In this document: piece by piece, positions 34,552-42,888 of the stretch
Layout: each line of letters opens with the position of its first letter
Numbering within the stretch: position 1 is the first letter of the stretch
The notes under the pieces: generated by a model
What the model was told of the DNA's origin: nothing
What the model saw: only the letters and a program-made list of their open reading frames with translations
Databases searched by the model: none
Virus record (IMG/VR): IMGVR_UViG_3300032229_000133
Location: 1 to 47,569 of that record
Source of the DNA: a virus
Strand: one strand, 5' to 3'
Length of the DNA stretch: 47,569 bases
Program-made: the position numbers and the translations under genes

Positions 34552-37500
34552 CGTGGTGAATTAAGATTTTTGTTATTAGCAATTTTCATTAACATCTTGA
34601 CGTTTCCTGAAACCTTTTTTGTAAACAGCACGTTATTGTAATAGTGTCTAAACTTCTTTCTTTCAAAAGTTGATTTGTTGTAGTTCAGGTTAGCCGGGTT
34701 AAGTTCTTTCCTATACCCATCCCATTCTGTTAGCCAAATAGGTCTTTGGACATTTGGATTAAATTCTCCACGGTCATCTGTAATATCCCAAAACTGATTG
34801 ACTCTTATTTTTTGTTCTACCTTATCATATATAACATCAATATTATCAGCATTGACTCTAGGATAGTTTAATCTATTAAACGGATCATTTTTAGGTGCTA
34901 GATTTAAATTAAGTTTTCCTGATACCTGCTCTGTATTATATACAACAAGATCATCAAAGTTATAATCTAGTAAATGAAATCTATCAATACCATCTATATC
35001 ATAGACATAACATTCAAGCAAATACTCAATGTTTCTAAGTGTAACTACATCCTGACCAGTATCCAAAACATATTCTACTTGGAAAGGATGATCAACACCA
35101 TAATAGTTACAGTAACTAGCACTGGTATCATTGTGTCTCCACATAGTATTACCCTTGGTGCTTATGAAGTTTAGCTTACTAGGCATAGTTAGATCCGGGT
35201 GCCAGTCATGAAATGAAACCCAAATTTTACTCTTAGGATCATATGATAGAGTCCATGATACATTGTTAAAGTACAAAGGATCTCCTAGTTTTATTACAGT
35301 CCGACCATTCAAAAGAAAGTCGGTACCTTTTCCTGAGTAAGTAATTGATACATCTTTGGGAAGGTTTTTCTTTAGCTCATAGTCTTTTTTACTAAAGTAA
35401 AGAAGTTGAAAATCATTGTCATATATACTCTGGCAACCAATACCGGCAACAGGATTATCTATCAACTGAAAATCAGGGAAGTCAACCAATAGTCTAAAAG
35501 GTAAGAACTTACCAAACCACCATCTCATTCCATCTGAAGATACCTCAGTCAGATTACCAACAACACCAAGAACTTTACCCTGGTTTTGAGATATCCAGTA
35601 TACACCCATAGGTGTGCTTATGATAGAAAACTTATCTTGACAAGAACCGTACTCATAAGATTCATCTGAATTTACAAGAGACTGTAATGGTTGGCTAAAT
35701 AGCGCTCCATCACCTATTGTTATCTTGGTACCCAAATCTGTCTCTAGAGTTTCTGATCCCTGGAACATAACAGGACTATCATATTTAAAGAATATCATAG
35801 CTCCGTTTTTACCTATGTCTTTTACAGACAAAACCTCAGATCTAAAATCCTTATAGTTATTAGGTAGGAAAACCTGCCAGTTATCTTTTCTATTTTCGTT
35901 ACTCTCTGGTAATGAGTATATTACACGGTTAGGTAAATACTGATAACACAAGGAAGAGATCATAGGATTATAACTTCTATCTTGAAGATTACCCCATGAT
36001 ATTACACTACTAAATAAATTAGAAATAGATAGGGATGGATCTAGCTTAAAGTAGTTTCCTGATTTAATGATGTTGGTATCAAATAGTTCTGACAAGTTAG
36101 TAAGAACCTCATAATACTTTTGCTCATCCAAATCCCCATAATCTCTTTGTGCTACATTGAGTTCTGTTTCTACATAAAAGTCTCTTACACCTGATTGAAA
36201 CAAATACATGTATGCAAACTTTCTATTAAACCTATATGTGTCTAAATCAAAAAGATCCTGAAGATTTAAGCCGTTACCGGTAGACTCTAATTCACCATCT
36301 AGGTTATTTGTATTAGCAGGAGTATCCCACTGGTTAGATTGAAATAGATTTCCTAGTACCGAACCCAAAAAACCCTGGGTATCATATTTTTCAAAGTTTG
36401 CCCAATACCTAGGGTACAAACCTAAATACCTTAAGGAGTAGTCAAAGTCAGTTCCATCAGGTTCATTGTACAACCAGTCAGAAAAATAAAAAAATGTATT
36501 TTTCTCTGTGTATCTACTGATATAGATATCTCCTCCAAAAAGAACCGGTGTTTTAAATACAGAAGTTACAGAATTGATAGGAGTGTTATTATCAATAATG
36601 ATAGAACAGTTAATAGGTATCTGTTTAATACTATCTAGCTGACCGTATTGATTTCTATATCTAAGTTTTGTTCCTACATAATAACAACTAGCTGTTGTAG
36701 TAAAGCTATTAAAAGGATCTTCAAAACTTACATTATTTGCATTATTAGTACCTACGGTACATACAGTATTGTCTGTTATATTAGGATGCTCTATAAGACC
36801 TTGTGTTTTTAGTATTACAGATCCAGATCTAAATAGATTGTTAATTCTACGATTATCAAAGATATTAAACTGATTTGTTAGGTATCCTGAATCAGAGATG
36901 AATCTTCTTTTATTTGATCCAGAAGAATTTCCTAAATTATCTCTATGTAAAACACCATGAGATACATAACGCAACACATATTGACGGAATCTTACTAAAC
37001 TGTATATAAGCTCAAGGTTATTATTTGTGGCTGTGCTGGTAAGATTAAAGAATGTAACCACACCAGCTGCAGTAGAAAGTCCTGTAGGTAGTCCTGCTAA
37101 AAGTCCTTCTTCACTTACTATAGATCTAGATCTTCCAATATAACCACGCATTCCTGCTTCAGAAAGTCCCCATTGAGAATAAAATGTATTTGCAGGTACA
37201 CCTATACCTAAAATAGTAGCTGCAAAATCAGCACCTACAACATCAGATAAACCATTTAATAAATTTATTCCTGCATTGGTTGATGCTATTATACCTGATG
37301 TTCCTAAAGATGGATAGGCTCCAGCTGAAGGTCCAAATAGACCGGGAACAGGTAATGTATCAGTTCCTAATCCTAAATTTAAAATCCTTGGTGATTCACT
37401 GTTACGTGTTTGTTTTCCTCTCATTGCTAAAGCTGCTTCAGCCATACCAACAAGAGTTGATGCAATAAGACTTAAGTCTGTTAGTATTTTTTCTCTAGGG

Positions 37501-39578
37501 TGACCAGGAGCTTCTTCAAAGTTTCCTACTACATTATTTGCTGATCCAAGTTCAGTATATAGTCTTAGTTCTTTTACAGACAAATAAGGTTTGTAAAAGT
37601 TGGTATCAGGTGAATGAAAAGTAAAGTAGTTTTTCTTTATGTCATTGGTTGTTACAATGCTAAAATTAGATCCATTCGCGTTTACCGGTGTATTAGATAA
37701 AGAAGGATCCAAATAACCATTTGCTCCAAAACCTGAGTAAATATTTTTTACAGGATTATAAGGATAATTCGGGTATAAACCTTCATCACCTGATGCTGTG
37801 GTATACTCACGCATGTTGTTGATAATACCTTTAGCAACAACAGACTTGTTACCTTCACGAGAACCTCTTAATATTTCATAGCCTACAATACCGGGAATAA
37901 AAGTTGTGTTTCCGTTTTCATCAACATATGTAGGAGCCTGGATATTTTGAAATTCAACACCTAAAATATTTATATGGGTAGCCAGAGTTCTTCCTGAAGA
38001 ACCGGTAGCTCTAGTATAACTAGTATCACCACCAATAATGTCCTCAGGCATTTTGTGATGTCTAATCGGTTTATTACATAAGTCTCCCCATACATCAGGC
38101 ATTTGATCAGGATACTTTTCTGTAGATTCCCAATAAGCCATTATCCCTCTACGAACAACAACACCACCATCTTCTACAGTATCTCCTATGGGTAAACCAA
38201 AGTCAATAGTTGCTGTATTGTTAACTTCAAAAAATCTTTCTAAATCTGTTGGTCCATAAATACTATCAATAGGGGCAACATTATCTGTTTCTCCGGGTAA
38301 CGCAGCTCGTCCTGGTATATGGTAAGATTTAGACTTTTCTCCGGTATCATATATCCACCTGATAAAAAATGAGTAAACCTCATCCCTCATGTATCCGGTG
38401 ATGTAACCACCTGTTTTATAGTAATTTGATGGGTACTGAGCTATAACCCAGTTAGTTGTAATTTGATTGGCTAAGGGTTGGTAGTTAAAATCAAAAGTAG
38501 TTCGCGGTCCAATTCTCAATAAATAGTTAGAAACCTCAAACATTGATTGTGAAGTTTCATATTTTGGTGTCCGGATTGTAATGAACTCCAAAGGAACCGT
38601 TACCAAAGAATCATTTATGTTATCAAGATTTATGGTAATAGCCTGACTAGTATTATAAATACCAATCTTTCTTGCAACCGTAGCCTGGTCAATAATAGAT
38701 ACAATAACTAGCTCAAACTCACTAAATGCATTTGTCTCTAGGTTGGTAATGGTTATATCAAGTGATCCCCCAATAGCATTACGATTAAAAATATATTGGA
38801 CATTAGAGGGAGAAGAATAGTCACCATATCGCTGACCATCTATAGTATAACCTATTACAGCAAAATAAGAACCGTTGGATAAATTGCCCCCGGTAACAGA
38901 GTTATCTACTTTTATACAAGGTGTATTTACAATCTTGTTGATCTTGATTTTATCACAATCTAATACATTAGTATCAGTGCATATTGTGCACCCATCTTCA
39001 CTTTTACAAGCCTGTACCCAAGAAACCCCAGGCCATAATACATTATCTGTATAGTAGTTATTTCCTAAGTAAGCACTAGTAGGCCATAAGTCAGGATTAC
39101 CAATATTTAAAACTCTGTCTGGATTTCTACCATCAGAAAAATAAACAGACCAGCTACAATCAAAATTTTCCTTAGATGCTCCTGTTATAAGATTAAAGGT
39201 AGATAGGTTTAAACAAGCATCATTTACGATCACCCTATATGTACATAGGTCTTCATCATATAGACCTATTTCAGAACTGGTAGCTGATGTGGGGACATCT
39301 GTAGAAAAAATAATCCAATACTGTTTAAACAAATGCACCCTACCCATAATTGTATAGGTAGCCTGGGCACATAAATAATTAGACATTTCGTTACCCAGCA
39401 ATCCCAAGTCTCCTTCCACAGAATTATTTACAGCATTTCTGGCATATGGCCAGGAATTCTCCGGGTCAAAGTTCTCATCAAAGTCTCTTACAAGTCCTTT
39501 AACAAAACCAGCAGATCCTGCATTAGATGTATTTTGTAAAGAATCGTTAGAACCGGTATCTGTTTTTTTCTTTGCCAT
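34548..39578 (-). CDS. Large tail protein, crAss-like stabilisation/muzzle type (1676 aa)
   Basis: The N-terminal segment (GFVKGLVRDFDENFDPENSW, then YARNAVNNSVEGDLGLLGNE) is the conserved start of the large tail protein found after the ring proteins in crAss-like phages. The protein is beta-rich throughout, with many short strands and turns like a beta-propeller, and has no membrane helix. A conserved-looking block occurs near residues 1310-1345 (SYEYGSCQDKFS, then YWISQNQGKVLG). Related proteins have been called tail stabilisation or muzzle proteins that plug the tail; the exact structural class here is inferred. Its stop shares bases with the next gene's ATG (ATGA), and the ring protein gene ends 1 bp after its end in the other direction. 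Confidence 0.8.
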   Translation of the reverse strand: MAKKKTDTGSNDSLQNTSNAGSAGFVKGLVRDFDENFDPENSWPYARNAVNNSVEGDLGLLGNEMSNYLCAQATYTIMGRVHLFKQYWIIFSTDVPTSATSSEIGLYDEDLCTYRVIVNDACLNLSTFNLITGASKENFDCSWSVYFSDGRNPDRVLNIGNPDLWPTSAYLGNNYYTDNVLWPGVSWVQACKSEDGCTICTDTNVLDCDKIKINKIVNTPCIKVDNSVTGGNLSNGSYFAVIGYTIDGQRYGDYSSPSNVQYIFNRNAIGGSLDITITNLETNAFSEFELVIVSIIDQATVARKIGIYNTSQAITINLDNINDSLVTVPLEFITIRTPKYETSQSMFEVSNYLLRIGPRTTFDFNYQPLANQITTNWVIAQYPSNYYKTGGYITGYMRDEVYSFFIRWIYDTGEKSKSYHIPGRAALPGETDNVAPIDSIYGPTDLERFFEVNNTATIDFGLPIGDTVEDGGVVVRRGIMAYWESTEKYPDQMPDVWGDLCNKPIRHHKMPEDIIGGDTSYTRATGSSGRTLATHINILGVEFQNIQAPTYVDENGNTTFIPGIVGYEILRGSREGNKSVVAKGIINNMREYTTASGDEGLYPNYPYNPVKNIYSGFGANGYLDPSLSNTPVNANGSNFSIVTTNDIKKNYFTFHSPDTNFYKPYLSVKELRLYTELGSANNVVGNFEEAPGHPREKILTDLSLIASTLVGMAEAALAMRGKQTRNSESPRILNLGLGTDTLPVPGLFGPSAGAYPSLGTSGIIASTNAGINLLNGLSDVVGADFAATILGIGVPANTFYSQWGLSEAGMRGYIGRSRSIVSEEGLLAGLPTGLSTAAGVVTFFNLTSTATNNNLELIYSLVRFRQYVLRYVSHGVLHRDNLGNSSGSNKRRFISDSGYLTNQFNIFDNRRINNLFRSGSVILKTQGLIEHPNITDNTVCTVGTNNANNVSFEDPFNSFTTTASCYYVGTKLRYRNQYGQLDSIKQIPINCSIIIDNNTPINSVTSVFKTPVLFGGDIYISRYTEKNTFFYFSDWLYNEPDGTDFDYSLRYLGLYPRYWANFEKYDTQGFLGSVLGNLFQSNQWDTPANTNNLDGELESTGNGLNLQDLFDLDTYRFNRKFAYMYLFQSGVRDFYVETELNVAQRDYGDLDEQKYYEVLTNLSELFDTNIIKSGNYFKLDPSLSISNLFSSVISWGNLQDRSYNPMISSLCYQYLPNRVIYSLPESNENRKDNWQVFLPNNYKDFRSEVLSVKDIGKNGAMIFFKYDSPVMFQGSETLETDLGTKITIGDGALFSQPLQSLVNSDESYEYGSCQDKFSIISTPMGVYWISQNQGKVLGVVGNLTEVSSDGMRWWFGKFLPFRLLVDFPDFQLIDNPVAGIGCQSIYDNDFQLLYFSKKDYELKKNLPKDVSITYSGKGTDFLLNGRTVIKLGDPLYFNNVSWTLSYDPKSKIWVSFHDWHPDLTMPSKLNFISTKGNTMWRHNDTSASYCNYYGVDHPFQVEYVLDTGQDVVTLRNIEYLLECYVYDIDGIDRFHLLDYNFDDLVVYNTEQVSGKLNLNLAPKNDPFNRLNYPRVNADNIDVIYDKVEQKIRVNQFWDITDDRGEFNPNVQRPIWLTEWDGYRKELNPANLNYNKSTFERKKFRHYYNNVLFTKKVSGNVKMLMKIANNKNLNSPR

Positions 39579-39579
39579 A

Positions 39580-40494
39580 TTACACTACGTTATTAACTCT
39601 TAGATTATTAGAATATGGATAACTCTTAAACATGTTATAATATTTAGCATACATAGCTTTTCTGTTTAATGCCCAAACCTTAGCTATTTCTGAGAAATTA
39701 GGAGTGTTAACAATAGTCAATGCATAATTTCTAGCAGCTCTTAGTTCAGCATTAATTAATTGATACTGAGTGCCTACATTAACATTGTCCATGAGTAAGT
39801 TCTCAATGATTCTTTTCTTTAGTGAATACTCATAATACTCATTGATCATAGGATGATCCACAACAATAAGATTGCCATGCTCATCTACCATATCAGCTTG
39901 ATAATTGATGTACATGTTACCATCTTCAAAATTAGCATACACCCAACCATCTTTGATATAAGCTTCATCTTTATTATACCATCCTGGTGAACAAGCATTT
40001 GGACAATCTACATCTACAAATTGTGAGCTTCTAAATGTTACGGGAGAAAAAGTTCTATACTCTCTCCTAACTGTATTAACCATCTGAACAAGGGTATAGT
40101 CAGTACCACACTGAGTCATACAAGTAGTTTCCGGTGAGGTACCATTAACATCGCTGCATGTATTAGCTTCAATCCAGGGACGGTAACCCGGTACAATCTC
40201 TTGTACATTAGTTCCCTGTGGGGGAACATAGACTACGCTGTAATTACCGCAGATAAGAGCAAAGTTCATTACCTGAAAATCTTCTGGAAGTCTTGCTTTG
40301 CCTTTACATATTTCTAGAACAATCTCTCTAGTTCTTTGAATTCTAAGACCTAAATCATAGTTACACTTACGCGCAATCTTGATTAACTGACCAGGCTCAA
40401 TGCTAGTATCAGCTGCTAAGTTTCTAAGATCCATCTTAACATCCTCAAGAAGAGAATCGAAGGTCCTGTATTTCAGGGTGTAGTTAGCATTCAT
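39580..40494 (-). CDS. crAss-like ring / tail-tube protein (304 aa)
   Basis: The N-terminal part (LKYRTFDSLLEDVKMDLRNL, then IEPGQLIKIARKCNYDLGLR and ARLPEDFQVMNFAL) is strongly reminiscent of the conserved ring or tail-tubular protein of crAss-like phages. It combines a helical start with a beta domain and a C-terminal helical bundle (EYYEYSLKKRIIENLL), like tail tubular A/gp4-type adaptors that stack below the portal. Several Cys pairs (TCSDV, TTCMTQCG, CPNACSPG) lie in the beta domain. Its start codon is intact and overlaps the stop of the upstream homing endonuclease by 4 bp (ATGA), so that insertion has not truncated it. Confidence 0.8.
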   Translation of the reverse strand: MNANYTLKYRTFDSLLEDVKMDLRNLAADTSIEPGQLIKIARKCNYDLGLRIQRTREIVLEICKGKARLPEDFQVMNFALICGNYSVVYVPPQGTNVQEIVPGYRPWIEANTCSDVNGTSPETTCMTQCGTDYTLVQMVNTVRREYRTFSPVTFRSSQFVDVDCPNACSPGWYNKDEAYIKDGWVYANFEDGNMYINYQADMVDEHGNLIVVDHPMINEYYEYSLKKRIIENLLMDNVNVGTQYQLINAELRAARNYALTIVNTPNFSEIAKVWALNRKAMYAKYYNMFKSYPYSNNLRVNNVV

Positions 40495-41186
40495 GTACGT
40501 TCAATTATATAATTAAGATATGATATTTTTTTAAGAATTCTTCTAGGTTTACCTTGATAAAACTTATAAATCAATTTATCACGTTGAATTCCTAAAAAAT
40601 CTTCAACTTCTCTTTTACTTTTAAAAGTTAAAACTTCACCAGACTCAATATTTGTTAGTATTACAGTTTTACCTTTTTGTCTAGTTCCAGTTCTTTTTCT
40701 CATAGTTTCTTTAATAGCATGAATGTGTTTATCTGTATAACTTCTTTTTTGCCCCCGTAGTTTAGAAATTCTAGCCTCAATCCATTCATCAGATTGTTTC
40801 TTTCCTTTTAAAGAAGAAGATTTACCTATTCTGTTTATTCTTTTCTTTTCTTTAGCTTCTAGTGTTAAGTTTCCTAAATCTTCTCCACCTTTAGTTAAAT
40901 TATATCCTTGAGATCTAATGTATGTATTGTTAGATTCTATCCAAAACATTTCACATTTTTTTAATTCTTCTAGTAAACATTCCTGAATTAAAAAAGCTAC
41001 AAAGCTTCCTTTTAAATAAGCAGCTTGCAGATATTCATTATAATGTTTTTTATTTTCCAAATCTTTTTGATGTTCTTTTATTCTTTTTAATATATTTCTA
41101 GACAATCCAATATATTTTTTACCGTTGTTTTTATTAAGTAAACAATATATTCCACATACATTATCTTGTATATTTATCAATTCCAT
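40491..41186 (-). CDS. GIY-YIG homing endonuclease, free-standing
   Basis: 231 residues. The N-terminal catalytic domain shows G12-I-Y14, Y25-I-G27, R35 (NILKRIKEH) and E79 in EMFWIE, the standard GIY-YIG active-site set, then GYNLTKGGE. DNA-binding modules follow: NUMOD3-like units (GKSSSLKGKKQSDEWIEAR and KHIHAIKETMRKRTG, about 120-165) and a C-terminal NUMOD1-like helix-turn-helix (FKSKREVEDFLGIQRDKL, about 190-210). It lies between two ring-protein genes, overlapping the upstream stop by one base (TAATG) and the downstream start by four (ATGA), so it entered without breaking the operon. Such genes spread by cutting an empty homologous site; the target is probably in one of the flanking genes. 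No intron is evident. It is not needed for the virion and is probably a recent arrival. Confidence 0.92.
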   Translation of the reverse strand: MELINIQDNVCGIYCLLNKNNGKKYIGLSRNILKRIKEHQKDLENKKHYNEYLQAAYLKGSFVAFLIQECLLEELKKCEMFWIESNNTYIRSQGYNLTKGGEDLGNLTLEAKEKKRINRIGKSSSLKGKKQSDEWIEARISKLRGQKRSYTDKHIHAIKETMRKRTGTRQKGKTVILTNIESGEVLTFKSKREVEDFLGIQRDKLIYKFYQGKPRRILKKISYLNYIIERT

Positions 41187-41857
41187 TATCTTAGAATATT
41201 TTGTTTATCAGAAATATTAGTATCAACAGGAACTTGTAGATCTACCATGAGATCTTGTAGAACTTGTTTTTCAACTTCAGCAAAAAGATCATCTGGAATA
41301 GGTAAAATTTGATTCTGTTTGATGCTGCAAACATCATCTTCACATGTAAAAATAGAAATATCATCCTGAAAAATTCCTTCAATCATGATAGAAGGCCATT
41401 CTACATTAGGTAGATATAAATATCCATTCATGTACCAATAGTACTTTTGATTATTATACTTAAATGCTGTTGTCTTTGTCATAGAAACAAAAGCAGCCGG
41501 CTGAGTTCTGTATACCTCAATAGACCCATCTATGGATGAAACTGTTCTTATAAAGGGACCATAGGATCCTTCAAAAGGAATTGGAATTTTTTCTTTGGTC
41601 TTCATGATTTTACATGAATCCGGTAGAGACCCACAACAAGCTTCTATTTTGTTTGTTTCCACAAGCTCAACACAAGGAAGACTTCTAAACAAACTAGAAA
41701 ACTTAAGACGGATGTTAAGGTTATCTTGACGTTTGATATAAAGTTTTGCATACTTTACAATCAAACTATAGATAAATCTATCAGTCATAAAGGCATCTTG
41801 CTTTGCTGCTTTTACTAGGTTTCTAACCCTTGATATGCTTTCTCCAATTGTAGTCAT
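41186..41857 (-). CDS. crAss-like ring / head-tail adaptor protein (223 aa)
   Basis: A 223-residue structural protein. It has a helical N-terminus (GESISRVRNLVKAAKQDAFM, then DRFIYSLIVKYAKLYIKRQD), a beta-rich middle with a Cys cluster (EACCGSLPDSCK), and a C-terminal helix (LPIPDDLFAEVEKQVLQDL). This layout and order match the ring or adaptor proteins between portal and tail in crAss-like phages; the exact ring number cannot be assigned from sequence. It overlaps the upstream gene through TGATG and the downstream homing endonuclease through TAATG. The C-terminus looks complete, so the endonuclease gene did not split it. Confidence 0.75.
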   Translation of the reverse strand: MTTIGESISRVRNLVKAAKQDAFMTDRFIYSLIVKYAKLYIKRQDNLNIRLKFSSLFRSLPCVELVETNKIEACCGSLPDSCKIMKTKEKIPIPFEGSYGPFIRTVSSIDGSIEVYRTQPAAFVSMTKTTAFKYNNQKYYWYMNGYLYLPNVEWPSIMIEGIFQDDISIFTCEDDVCSIKQNQILPIPDDLFAEVEKQVLQDLMVDLQVPVDTNISDKQNILR

Positions 41858-42447
41858 CAGTCTATATCAAATTCGTTATAATCTTTAATCTTCTCATTAT
41901 CAGCACGTTGCTGTAAATCCTTCATAAAATTGATAGTATATAAATTAGAAACTTTCATTTTGTTTTCCATTTTTATATATCTATTCCAGTTATCAGCATA
42001 TGTTTTAGAAACATATCGTTTAAAGTTTCTGCACGGTATGAACACCCATATCTCTCTATCTAATACTTTATACTTAACCGGATAGTTAGTATAAAATATT
42101 TTAGCAAGGGTTCCATCAGAGCCCAAATTATTGTTAGTTACTTTTAATCCATACTTTATGGATTTACCGTAATTAATGTTTTCTGTCTTTGAATTATTTG
42201 AAATACAAGTACCTACAAACAAATAACCCAATCCTTCCGGCAACTCCACGCCATCTCTATACTCAACCACACTCTCCCATATTCTTTTACTAGATTCTCT
42301 TATTATTTTTTTAAATGTAGAATAGTCTAACTTATCATATTTGGGATACTTTTCTTTAAACTGAGTCAGTAAATCAGGATTGAGTACATTATATATTTTT
42401 GGTCTATAACGTGGTGCTTTAAGATTTGGTTTTTTGAACTCTCTCAT
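41857..42447 (-). CDS. Conserved crAss-like head-tail protein (196 aa)
   Basis: I recognise the type but not the function. The N-terminus (FKKPNLKAPRYRPKIYNVLN) and the segment KRIWESVVEYRDGVELPEGL, then GYLFVGTC, are typical of a small protein conserved next to the ring proteins of crAss-like phages. It is basic and alpha-beta, with no membrane segment or signal peptide. It is the first gene after the terminator at 42496-42521, and a promoter-like sequence lies 39 bp upstream of its start, so it probably heads the unit that continues through the ring, tail and cargo genes. Its stop overlaps the next ATG (TGATG). Confidence 0.75.
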   Translation of the reverse strand: MREFKKPNLKAPRYRPKIYNVLNPDLLTQFKEKYPKYDKLDYSTFKKIIRESSKRIWESVVEYRDGVELPEGLGYLFVGTCISNNSKTENINYGKSIKYGLKVTNNNLGSDGTLAKIFYTNYPVKYKVLDREIWVFIPCRNFKRYVSKTYADNWNRYIKMENKMKVSNLYTINFMKDLQQRADNEKIKDYNEFDID

Positions 42448-42485
42448 TATACTACAATTTAATGAATTTTAATCAATTATAAAAA

Positions 42486-42518
42486 CAAATATAACAAAAA
42501 GCCTTGGTTTGTGCCAAG
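42486..42518 (-). promoter_or_regulatory. Possible Bacteroidota-type promoter before the ring-protein unit
   Basis: On the - strand, TATATTTG (42493-42486) matches the Bacteroidota -7 consensus TAnnTTTG exactly. CTTG (42518-42515), 21 bp upstream, is one base from the -33 TTTG. The ATG of the 196-residue gene is 39 bp downstream of the -7 box. Late genes of phi14:2-like phages are thought to be read by host RNA polymerase, so a host-type promoter makes sense here. The -33 part falls within the terminator stem, so this rests mainly on the -7 box in an AT-rich region. Confidence 0.4.
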
Positions 42519-42521
42519 GCT
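42496..42521 (-). terminator. Terminator after the tail-appendage unit
   Basis: On the - strand, AGCCTTGG (42521-42514), loop CACAAA and CCAAGGCT (42507-42500) form a perfect 8-bp stem followed by TTTTG and further T/A-rich sequence. It lies about 50 bp after the stop of the fibronectin-type gene and before the 196-residue gene. It therefore separates the spike/fibre unit from the ring/tail/cargo unit. Confidence 0.85.
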
Positions 42522-42571
42522 CCTTGTAGATAATTCCGTTTAAACCAACAAAAACGGACTTATTCAATAAT

Positions 42572-42871
42572 TTATTGGCAATATTTTTTCCATTGTGAAG
42601 TGTCTCCTGTAATAGAGACAGAATAACAGTTGCTTTCATCTTCACAAATAGTATTAACCCTGATTGCATATTCTGTGTTTTCAGTTAATCCTGAAATTGT
42701 AGCATATGTTGTTGTTTGCTCTGGAAGTGTACTCCATGATACAACAAGAGGATCATTTAGTTTATATTCTACTTGATATGCAAAAACAGTATCTACAGCA
42801 CCCCAAGACACGCTAATGGATGTTTTCGTAATATATGTAGTATAGAGTGGAACAGCTGATGTACAGGCCAT
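42572..42871 (-). CDS. Single fibronectin type III domain protein (99 aa)
   Basis: The whole protein is one Fn3-like beta sandwich. It has strand B with the core Trp (SISVSWGAV), strand C (AYQVEYKL), and the typical TYATISGLTENTEYAIRVNT strand E-F-G region with the Tyr corner. The N-terminus (MACTSAVPLYTT) has no signal peptide. Fn3 domains are frequent on phage tails, where they are thought to make weak contacts with surface glycans. It is translated right after the spike gene (17 bp gap) and is followed by a terminator. It may decorate the spike or act as a separate adhesin. Confidence 0.88.
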   Translation of the reverse strand: MACTSAVPLYTTYITKTSISVSWGAVDTVFAYQVEYKLNDPLVVSWSTLPEQTTTYATISGLTENTEYAIRVNTICEDESNCYSVSITGDTSQWKKYCQ

Positions 42872-42888
42872 TGTTTTTATTTTAAATA

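Noticed and set aside
40491-41857. Group I intron around the homing endonuclease gene
   Set aside because: There is no non-coding flank to hold an intron: the gene overlaps both neighbours directly, and both neighbours are complete.
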